From positions 1,871,128-1,935,127 of the forward strand of contig VFFE01006970.1 in assembly GCA_008921705.1 (NCBI GenBank): a DNA stretch of 64,000 nt, written 5' to 3'. Within the stretch, counting starts at the first letter, position 1, and every line of letters starts with the position of its first letter. The position numbers and the translations under genes were made by a program. The stretch is from Burhinus oedicnemus. Its lineage: Eukaryota > Chordata > Aves > Charadriiformes > Burhinidae. Under the pieces are notes generated by a model. That model worked only from the letters and a program-made list of their open reading frames with translations. It had not been told where the DNA came from and searched no databases. Positions 48,301 through 60,300 of the stretch are shown piece by piece.

Positions 48301-51300
48301 TGGCCATGGTAGCCTGCCTAATGGGAGCACAGGTAAATATGACAAGTAAAATGATTTTTTTTTTTTTAATTTGAATGCAATATGCTGAATTTGCTTTTAA
48401 ACTTTATTAAACAAGATTATATATCTGAGCTGTGACCTTCCTATTACTGTGAAAAACCTGTGACAACTGTCATGAGGTGTATACTTATTTTGAAATACAT
48501 TCTGATGCCTTTGGCCATGATGAGTGATACCTCACCCCACACATTGGTTGGTAACTGTGATTGATAGGTACTGTGCTAAGTTCCCAACAAGTACCTTTGC
48601 AGAAAAAATTAAGTTACAGAGCCAGGTAGCTATTTTACTAAGCTAGTGTTTAAAATATTGCAAATCAATGTTGGGTCTTCCTTAAAATATTGTTAATTAG
48701 GAATATTCTTAGTGGCTATATATTTTCCTATGAAGGTTATATGCATCTTTACAAGCTTCTTTTCAAATTGCTGACCTTATCTTGATTTTATTCTACTTTC
48801 AGACATCCAGTGGCTAAAAATGCAAAATAATAGATTATTTAACATCACTAATGGTCTGATGCAAGGAACTTTGTAATCAGTAAAAAGGGGAATTAATGCT
48901 GGCCATTTGAAACCTTGCTTTATGTTTTTGTAAGATTTAAAGTATTGCTATCTGCAAAGTAGCTGATAGGGAGAAAAAGGGATTCTGTCTCATGTAACAT
49001 GCTGAGAGACCTTACAGGTTATGATAAGGTTTGTTGGTCAAGAGAACTGCTTAGTTTTTCGGCTTCTCAAAGCTTACTTCATTTGTTGAACACAATGTTT
49101 AAATAAATACACAACTTTTCTTTTGTCACAGGAAAGATACTATCAGCTACCACATACACAACTTCTGTATATACCACCATTAATATCACCACAGCTGAGC
49201 GAATCGTGTCCAAAATAGAAAATGATTTAGCAGCTGGAAAAGTAGAGCCAAAAGATGTAGAAAGGATGATTAGTGAGGTTAGCAAAGTCCTGACTGCTTC
49301 TCAACCATTACCATCTCGAATTTCTAACAGGTAGGACATTCTGGCAGTAGATTAAAGGTGTGTTGTATTGACTGTCTTGATAAACTGGCTTCAGCAAGTT
49401 TCATTTTTTCATAATCACAATCCAAAAGAGTATTTCTTGTTCTTTAATGTACTTACAAGAAAAAGGAAGGATTATCATTTTAGTGTTACCAGCTCTACTA
49501 TAATACAATGCCATAGAAAACTGTGTATTTTTTTGTGCTGACACCACAAAACATGAGCAGAGTCCGTTGTACTTTACACTACACTTGGATTGCTGCTCCA
49601 TAACCACAACTTGCCTGAGAATTTTGAATGTATGTGTTTGGTAATATTAAGTATCTCTTTTTCTTAACAGAATTATAAAACTGGTGGATTATATTGGCTT
49701 AAAACTGAACTTTTCAGCAACATCTGCTGATTTTGCCTCCCCTTCCTTGGCTCTGGCAGTTGTCAAAACCAATAGCATCCGCTCCAACCAAATGTCTTTT
49801 GCTGTCCAGGACTCAGCTAATCTCCAGGTTAAACACTGATAATTCTAAATACTTACAAATTCTCAAACATTTCTTTTTAAGTATTTATGTTTTAATATTT
49901 ATATGTAACATGAGTTTGTTCTGTCTTTATGTCATGATTTCAGGATCTTTTGTTCATGTTGATTTCAGAGAAAAAATACTTAGTGTTTTTAAAGCACTCC
50001 ATAGTTTTTGTTTTCATTTTCCATTATGGTACAAATAAGCAACAGACTTGGCAGAAACTGGCATTCAACTAATAAGCTGTTAGAGAGGGTACAGCCAGAA
50101 CACCAAATGGACAGACTGCTTCGCGGAATAACTTTGCCTCAAAAACCCTGAATCATGAGTGACTTAGTCACCCACCCTTACAGTGCTGAAATCTGTGAAG
50201 GAGTGTTGCCAGATGGCTTCATCTGTTAGAAAGAGATTAATTGCAGAGGATTCCAGGAGAGAAGTATTATGTTGCTTGGATAATGACATTCATACATTTG
50301 TCACTCATGACTAGTTGGTGTTGCCAAGAAAGAAGTGATTAGAAACTTTGGATCTGCTTTGTCTCACTCAAAACCTCCCTCCTGGTTGAGGAAATAACTT
50401 GGACAATACCAGCCTTGGAGGCTTAAGCAAGGAGAGATGGAAAGTTCTGGACAAATTTTGGGACATTCTGTCCTCTCAGAGAAGGAAATAGCTTAATGTA
50501 GCGTGACCCATAAGTAGTACTGGAACTGTTCTGTGATACTGAAAATGATATGAAATGTTAACATTTGAGTTATTTTATATTTTCTTAGCAATATGTCGTG
50601 CATGAATGTGAGATGACTAGAAGGTGGTAATGCTGAAAAACAGATATTTGCTAGGTAGTGATTTTCTGGAAATCTCATGGCACTGGCAATCAAATACAAA
50701 GAATTTTCAACAAGTATCATCTAGTTCAAACCAGAGCAACAGGAATGCTTTTGTGGAATTGATTTAGGATTTCTTTCGTGGCTGGCTGAACCGGTGATCT
50801 CCAAACAGGGGTGTGAGAGTACCCCAGGGCATGCACACAACAGTCCATTGGGGTGTGGGAAGAAAATATTTTTTATATGATTAATAAATAAAAATATATT
50901 TAAAAAAAAAGTTTAATCTTTATCTCATCCTTTTAAAACTTCTATGTTTGTGTGTGTTTTATAACGTGCATAATATATTAATAAAGTAGTACATGCGTGT
51001 AACTTATAAATGGATATGTTTTGGGGTACATGCTCAAAAAATTTTTAGGGGGTGCATGATCAAAAAAGTTTGGAGACCATTGGTCTAAACAGAAGAATTA
51101 AACCATATTGTTAGGGCACTGTGGAGAGCTCACACTGTTATTCCCATTACAACGATTCTTTGAATACACAGATAATTTCTTTCTTCAGTTATGCTGATGT
51201 TTCACATCTCTCAGGAACTCTGATGATGATATTTGTATGTAAAGTGACTAATGTGCGACAAGAAAATGTTAGAGATTTTGTACTAAACAAAGCTGTCTGT

Positions 51301-54300
51301 CCTATAAGAACAGCACAGAAAACTGGGTGAAAGTTCAGATCTTTTTTTAATAATGTTAGATCACTAAGCTCTTGAGATATCTGAATTGTAGCTTACCCAG
51401 TTTATTTTTGTCATTTTTGCCAGATGATCATAATATTAGGGTTTATGTTCTTAGGTTCTGCTTAACCTACTGTTCTTACAAACCTATTGACAGATAATGG
51501 CTACTTAAAGTTTTTCTGAATTCTGACATATTTCATATGGAATGTAAAAATTCTTTGCCTTTGCAGGCTTCCGTGCTGTGAAATGTTAATCTCCTTACAC
51601 AGTTACATAGACTTAGATAGGTTGTTGCTCTTCACCTTTTTCAAATCAATATTATCCACTATAGTGATATGTTCTGTCCTCTGTCCCTGTAAGCAAATGG
51701 GCAAAGACATAGTATTTTCAATGGTAGGCAGACCTGAAATGAGTTGCATCCTTTTCAGGCGTGCAAATGCTATTTATTCATTGGAAGAGGAGAGGAATGA
51801 GACAGCAGCAGTGAGTTCCTGACAGTGATTACAGAGATATGTATTTCAAAGTTCTAAACTGAAAATAAGTCATAATTTCATTTTTCTTTAGTTACTGAAA
51901 TGAAGTGTGTTGCATTTATTTTTCAGATCTCTCTAGGGATTAATGCAATTCATGACTTAAATAATCTTGGATCAATTACGCTTCCTTCATCATTGCTGAC
52001 AAATTTACCTCCTGAAGAGTTGGACTTGGCTTCTAGAATTATATTCAACTTCTTTAAGAAGACCACTGTGTTCCAGGTATCTTTTTGGTCCTCTGTACTT
52101 ATGGTTTTAAGCTCAAGCCTAGAGCAAAATAAAATATGAATGGACGTTTTTCCCCACAAAACACATTTCAAAAATTCCTGATTTAAAAAGTAATTGTTTT
52201 TGTCCAGTGCTCACTCGGCATAATAACTGAGTTTGTGGGTGCTGCACTCTACTATTGTTTCCTTTAAGATTTCAAAATGTAATTATTTTTTGTTGTTCCA
52301 GGATCTGTCCTTGAAGAATGCATCTTTAATCAGCAATGTTATATCATCAAGTGTTTCTAACCTCACAATTAGCAACTTAAAGACAAATGTTACTGTCACT
52401 TTACAGAATATCAAACCTAATCAGGTATGATTTATGTTTTGGCAGACTTAAAGTATGATTTTGTTGCCTCCATTGGAGTTGTTGTAGCAGAAATACTGTA
52501 CTAAGGATACAGATTGGTTGGTTCTGCTTTACTAGTGTGGACATTTTTCTCTCCATCTGGACTTTCAAAATTACTCATCTTTGCTTATTTATCACTGGTA
52601 TAAATTTTTGTTCCGAAATTATTTCAGGCAATTTTGCTCTATCACTTATCCATCCAGATTTTAGCTTTCCTACCTACCCCTTCTGTTTTATTCTTCAAAG
52701 AATAAAAACTCTCAGATGAAAGCCTGACAGTGGGAGTTGCTACAGAGTTGCTGCAATCATGACATTTGTAGGTGCTGCATGGCCAGAAAGCAGTATAAGT
52801 CTTTTTTCTTAGGAGGAATGTTGTTCCTTAAACTGGAAAGCAGGTTTGTGTCATCTGGAAGTATTAGGGCACATATACAGCATCTTTCTCCTAAATGAGC
52901 ATCAAGGATTAAAATCTCCTATCCCATATCTTAAAAGAGTTTAAAATACTAGAATACTATAAACTGAAAAATAAAGGGATTCCACTAATGTACCTGAAGC
53001 TTTTTTCTAGATCTGGCTTAGTGTGGTCTTTACTTGCATTGATATAATACTGAGTTTTGAGATATAACTGTAGAAGTATTAGTATTCGTAGCAGTATACT
53101 GTATTACTGCTACTATTTTTAGGATTTTCATGTGTGTGTGGGGAATCTATATGTAAACCTTTAACATCATAGTAATATAAGTGAACAAATGTTTGCAAAT
53201 GAAAAAGAGTTCTTCCTTTTCTATGTGGTCATTTTCTTGATACTTACAAATCGGGAAGGATGAGAAATCCCAAGAATTTGTATAGTGTGGGAAGGCAATG
53301 AAACATCATTCATAATGTTCTACCAGAAACAGAGTCTTAGCCAGGAGCATGAGAGCTAGCTCCTGTATAGTGACTTCAGATTTCTTCAACATATTTTCAC
53401 ATGTCTACTGCAATATTAATCCATTCTATGCACCTAAATTAATTTTCCATTGATGTAAAACAGGTATATTTGCTGTATACAGTATTTATTCTTGCCTGCA
53501 TTTTGTAGATAATTCATAAATTACTTTATCATAAACTCATAGTTTAGTAAAACTTTTTTTTTTTACCTCCCAAACAGGATAATTCAACAGTTAGATGTGT
53601 TTTTTGGGACTTCAATAAAAATGGTAAGTAATTGAGATCACCCAAGTTACCATGCTGTTCTCATAGAATCATAGAATGATTTAGGTTGGAAGAGACCTTA
53701 AAGATCATCTAGTTTCAACCCCCCTGCCACGGGCAAGGACACCTCCTACTAGACCTGGTTGCTCAAAGCCTCATCCAACCTGGCCTCTGCCTAGGGATGG
53801 GGCATCCACAGCTTCCCTGGGCAATCTGTTCCAGTGCCTCACTACGCTCATAATGAAAAATTTCTTCCTGAGATCTACTCTAAATCTGCCCTCTTCCAGT
53901 TTGAAGCCATTACCCCTTGTCCTATCACTACATGCCTGTGTAAAAAGTCGCTCTCCAGATTTCTTGTAGGCCCCTTTCAGATACTGGAAAGCTGCTATAA
54001 GGTCTCCCCGGAGCCTTCTCTTCTCCAGGCTGAACAACCCCAACTCTCTCCGCCTGTCCTCATAGCAGAGGTGCTCCAGCCCCCCGATCATCTTCGTGGC
54101 CCTCCTCTGGACCTGCTCCAACAGGTCCATGTCTTTCCTGTGCTGAGGGCTCCAGAGCTGGACGCAGTACTCCAGGTGGGGTCTCACCAGAGCAGAGTAG
54201 AGGGGCAGAATCACCTCCCTTGACCTGCTGGCCACACTTCTTCTGATGCAGCCCAGGATGTGGTTGGCCTTCTGGGCTGTGAGCGCACATTGCCAGCTCA

Positions 54301-57300
54301 TGTTGAGCTTCATATCTACCAACACCCCCAAGTCCCTTTCCTCAGGGCTGCTCTCAATCCATTCTCCACCCAGCCTGTATTTGTGCATGGGATTGCCCCA
54401 GCCCACGTGCAGGACCTTGCACTTGGCCTTATTGAACTTCATCAGGTTGGCATGGGCCCACCTCTCAACCCTGTCCAGGTCCCTCTGGATGGCATCCCTT
54501 CCCTCCAGTGTGTCAACTGCTCCACACAGCTTGGTGTCGTTGGCAAACTTGCTGAGGGTGCACTCAGTCCCAACATCCATGTTGCCAACAAAGATGTTAA
54601 AATAGTACCGGTCCCAGTACTGACCCCTGAGGAACACCACTTGTCACTTTTAGTGGTTAATTCATGTTAATATAAATGAAGGCTTTCATAACAAAGCTGT
54701 TCTCTTTAACAGGTGGACATGGAGGCTGGTCATATGAAGGTTGCATAGTTAAAGAAAGTAGAGTAAATGAAACAGTCTGTTCATGCAACCACCTCACAAG
54801 CTTTGCAGTTTTGATGGTAATTATTTAAAAAATTACACAGTCTTACCCTGATTCAAGAAAATATTTAAGCATGTGTTATCTTTAGCAAATGAGGATTCAG
54901 TAAGCACATACCACCTATGAACTACTACTGAGGTTCTATTCACCTCAGTGTTAGTATATGTAGCCATAAAATTAGTCACGTGCTTAAGATGCTTGTTGAA
55001 TGGGAGCCCATGAGTTCCTCTAAAGTAAAAAAATTCCTTAAGTGCTTATTAAACTGCAGGTTTTACATTTAGGGAGTTGTTTATATTGCGGGAAACAAAA
55101 ATTAGGATAAATCAAATTTTAAACAGGTTTTTAATCAAATGGGATTTCACAATTAGAATCATAGAATATCTCAAGTTGGACAGGACCTGTAAGGATCATG
55201 GAGTCCAACTCCCTGCTCCTCGCAGGACTAGATTGGCTTTTCTCTTTTTCAGTTAACCTTTTATAAGATCCATACTGAAAATAACTGTTTCTTTTTTTTT
55301 TTTCCCAATTGCAGAAGGAAAGGTGCATTTTGGTTTTTTTTTATCTTTTTCCATTTAATAAACATGTTCTCTGAAATTAACTTCTATTTCTTTTTTAGAA
55401 CTTGTATGGAAATACTCCTTTGAATCCCACACAAGAATTGGTACTGACTTTTATATCCTATATAGGCTGTGGCCTCTCTGCAATTTTTCTTTCTGTTACT
55501 CTTGTGACCTACATAGCCTTTGAGTAAGTACCTGTTCAAATAAGCTCCCATTATTCTTCAATTACGATTGCTTGTAGCCTTCACTGCAAAGTCCTTTCCA
55601 ATAGTTATGGATTCTGTCACCGTAATAATGCACATATTTGTCCAGTTTACCAGGAAGGTGTTGATTCAGTCTTCAGGAATATTAATCTTGTGGACAAGTG
55701 AATTAATCATGAGGGTCTATGCAGTAAGAAGTGAAGAAGTAGCACTCTTAACTATTTTATACTGGATTATCATAATAGAAGTGTGAAGGAATGTGTTTAA
55801 GATACAACATATATAGAGCAGTGCAGAATGATAGCATTTTTAAACGCATTTGTACTCTTTGTTGTTTGATGGAACGTTTTCTTACATTTGAGCCTTAACT
55901 ATTGAATCCTCCATACAATGTTTTGGAAATCCCCCTGGAAGTTATTCAGCCTACATTTGTTCTCTCATTACCCTGTCATCAAGGACTTAGTTGTCTCTGT
56001 CAAGGCTTCAGAAGCCCAGTGAAAAGCTTCGTCTAGCTTAGCAATAAGGAACAGTCATATTTTGGTTTTTGGAAGTACTGTAACAAGGAGAAGTCCGACA
56101 TACAGTGAACAAAAATAAAATCATGGTGCTAAACTCTAAGAATCCAAGTTATTGTTTGTATTTATGTAACCTTATTATAACAAACTTTATTCATACAGAC
56201 TGTTAATTTGGAAATCTTTTGTAAATTACTCTGTCCATGTATAAATGTAATATATGAAGCATTATATATATATATATTGGCATTTGTGCAGTAAGGACTA
56301 CAAGAAGGGAAGTAACCCATGGACAATTGATGTCATCTCACTAATTCACTTTTTTAGGAAAATCCGGAGAGACTACCCCTCCAAAATCCTTATTCAGCTA
56401 TGTGCTGCATTACTTCTGCTCAACTTAGTTTTCCTCCTTGACTCATGGATCGCACTATATGATACACGAGGCCTGTGCATTGCAGTTGCAGTATTTCTTC
56501 ACTATTTCCTCTTGGTTTCCTTCACCTGGATGGGCCTAGAAGCTTTCCACATGTATCTGGCCCTTGTGAAAGTCTTTAATACATATGTACGGAAATACAT
56601 TCTTAAATTTTGCATTGTTGGTTGGGGTATGTATTTTTATTGGTTGTTGGTTTTTTTTTTCCTTTTGGATGCTAAATAGAGAAACCCTCTTATCAAGTAT
56701 TTCAGTGAATGTGACACAGTTCAGAAATGAAGATGAAGCAGTCGTTAAATGTTATGACTTTGCAGTGACCAAGTATTCGTTATCAGTAAACCTGATCCCA
56801 TATAGTCCACCTTTCTGAGGTAGGGAACTCCCCCGCTAACTGCAGAACTGAGGCTGCTGCAATGCAAATTGATAACAAATTTCCCTTGTGCAAGTACAAT
56901 AGAACCAATTTTGAATGTGCATACTTCCATTTCCATTTACCAGATGGATGGAGTCAGTTCTGTTTGGAAATAAATGCCAAGTATATATATTCCATTTCTG
57001 GGATAGCACAGTTGGTAAGAAAAAGCAGCAAAACAGAGCTATCTGGGTAAAGGATGAAGAGATTCTGGACCTGATTATCCTCTCTGGTCACTTGAGTAAA
57101 CATGAGTGAAGGCACTAAAATCAATAGAATTGTTTTCTTAAAACAGGTGTAAGAAAGAAAATCAAGTATCCCATATTTGATGTTTTAAATCAGTTTGATG
57201 ATGGTATTTGTTGCTTTATTCAGAAAAGTTTGGAGGTAGCTGTGGAGAATTCTTGTGTCTTTGCAAGCTATGCTCCTGAGCAGTTTGAATACTCCAGTTT

Positions 57301-60300
57301 TTAGATTCTTTCAGACAGCTAGTAGTCAACAGAATTCAACAGACAAATTTCAGAAACAAGTTGTAGATTTCACAGAAAAATACAATAATTTCAAGTCATC
57401 ATAATACTGTCTTTATCATGATTTTCACTTGTGTGTTTGCTCATAATATTTTAGGGTTACCAGCAGTAGTTGTGTGCATTGTGTTGGCAGTATCACCAGA
57501 TAATTATGGACTTATAACCACTGGAAGGGTTTCAATAAACAGACCTGATGAATTGTGAGTTAAAAGGAGGTGCTTTTTGGGGGGTGGGTGGGAGAGAGGT
57601 CATATGAAATTGATTTTCTTTAAAGGTGGGGAAGGGAAGGAAGCAATGGGAGAGCTTTGAAATGGTATAGCTGTACAGTATGTCATGTGTTTTGTGGTTA
57701 TTGCCTATATGAAAGCTCTTACCCTTTGGCCAAAAAAATACTTTTTACTAAAGAGGCAAAAATAGTTTGCAACAAGCCACACCTTTATCTCATATTTATT
57801 TTATTTAATTTCTGTTTCTGATAATGGTTGACAGACTGTTCTTCTGTTCTAGTTGCTGGATTAAAAATAGAATTGTCTTCTATATTACTGCTGTGGGATA
57901 CTTTTGCCTGATCTTCGTGATCAATATCAGCATGTTCATTGTTGTGCTGATCCAGCTCTGCCGTATCAAAAAGAAAAAACAACTTGGTGCTCAAAGAAAA
58001 ACCAGTATTCAAGACCTTAGGAGTGTTGCTGGCCTCACATTCTTGTTGGGAATTACTTGGGGATTTGCTTTCTTCACCGTAAATGAGGTATTTACTTACC
58101 TCTTTACCATTTTCAACACTTTGCAAGGTAAGTTTATCCTTCATGTGACAGACCATTGCATACAATATAATGAACAAAACATTTGGAAATGGCGTTTTCT
58201 TGATTCAGCAATAAAGATGTAATTTTGATACGTGCTTTAACATGTTAATTAAGTTAGAGATGATACTGCCTGTCATCTTAAGTTACATTTATGTTGCAGT
58301 AAGGTACGGGAAATCTAGCTACTATTTATATGTATAGTGTATTTATAAATATTACTAGTTTTTAAATGTACGAAAACCAGACACCACTGGAAGTGACTGT
58401 ATTTCTCTAGTCAACAGATCAATTGTAAATACTCAGTTACTGTAAGTGTTCACATAATAATGCAATTAATGTAGTGAAAATTGTATCATTTCTCCGCTTA
58501 CCCCTAAGGCTTAGGGGTGAGGTGTGACATTAAACAAAGGGCCATTGAGATAGGCAAGGCTGCAACACCTAAAAGTCAGTGGTCTAACTCTTAAACATAG
58601 CCTTTAGTACTTAAGAACATATAGGAAGTAGATACGAAGGCATGCAGCTTTGCAAAGCCCGGGATGCTACTGGACATATCGAAAAGCAGAGTCTGAGAGG
58701 CTGCAAAAGCTTTCATATAAATATGAGGTACCGCAGGTGCCTACAGTTATCTAAGTATACCTGAAATGCCCTACTGAAGTTTGGATCCAAACCTCTGCTT
58801 AAATGGCACTTTAACTGACTGGCTAGCTGATTTCCCAGAGAGACTAAAGCAATGAAAATTGTAGTTCAGTGTATATACCCCTTTCCCTTTTTGCTATGTT
58901 GATTTTTGAGTACCTTACTCTTCGGTAACTTGAGGGGTTGAACCCACATCTTTCCCAGGTCATGCATGGGATTGTGTTCAGCTAACACAAGACTAGATTC
59001 TGTGTGGTCAGAGTAATCTGTTATGTGAAAGTAAGTACCCCTTTTACTCAGTTTTAAGTTAGGTGCTGGGCAAATTTTCATGTTAGAAGTAATACAGGTG
59101 TATAAATTGTATTGACTTTAATTAAGCTTATGCCAGTGTTTCAAACTGTATTTGAAAATGGCGTAGAACCATCTATACTGTCACTCCAGTCTTCAAAAAG
59201 GGCAAGAAGGAAGACCCAGGAAACTACAGGCCACTTAGCCCCACCTCCATCCCTGGAAAGATGATGGAACAGCTCATTTTGGGTGTCATCTCAAAGCATC
59301 TGGAGGAAAAGAAGGTTATCAGAAGTAGCCAACATGGATTCACCAAGGGGAAGTCATGTCTGACTAATCTGATAGCCTTCTATGATGGCGTGACTGGACA
59401 AACAGATGAGGGGAGGGCAGTGGATGTTGTCTACCTTGACTTCAGCAAGGCTTTTGACACTGTCTCCCACAGCAACCTCATAGGCAAGCTTAGGAAGTGT
59501 GGGTTGGATGAATGGTCAGTGCGGTGGATTGAAAACTGGCTGGCAGATAGAGCTCAGAGGGTTGTGATTAGCAGCACAGAGTCTACTTGGAGGTCTGTGA
59601 CAAGTGGTGTTCCCCAGGGGTCAGTACTGGGTCTAGTCCTGTTCAACATATTCACCAATGACCTGGATGAAGGGATAGAGGGTACCCTCAGCAAGTTTGC
59701 TGATGACACAAAACTGGGAGGGGTGGCTGACACACCGGAAGGCTGTGCTGCCATTCAGCATGACCTGGACAAGCTGGAGAGTTGGGCAGAGAGAAACCTC
59801 ATGAAGTTCAACAAAGGGAAGTGTAAGGTACTGCACCTGGGGAGGAATAACCCCATGCACCAGTACAGGTTAGGGGCCGACCTGCTGGAAAGCAGCTCTG
59901 CAGAGAGGGACCTGGGAGTCCTGGTGGACAACAGGATGGCCATGAGCCAGCAATGTGCCCTTGTGGCCAAGAAGGCCAATGGCATCCTGGGGTGCATCGA
60001 GAAGAGCATGACAAGCAGGTCGAGGGAGGTTTATCCTCCCCATCTACTCTGCCCTGGTGAGGCTGCACCTGGAATACTGTGTCCAGTTCTGGGCTCCCTG
60101 GTTCAAGAAGGACAGGGAACTGCTGGAGAGGCTACAGCAGAGGGCTACAAAGATGATTAGGGGGCTGGAACATCTTTCTTATGAGGAAAGGCTGAGGGAC
60201 ATGGGTCTTTTTGGTGTGGAGAAGAGAAGACTCAGAGGGGATCTCATCAAAGCTTACAAATACTTCAAGGGAGGGTGCCGGGAGGATGGCACCAGTCTTT

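Noticed and set aside
57785..58177. A 130-codon minus-strand open frame
   Set aside because: It lies exactly antisense to the conserved helix 5-7 exon, so it is a shadow of that exon.
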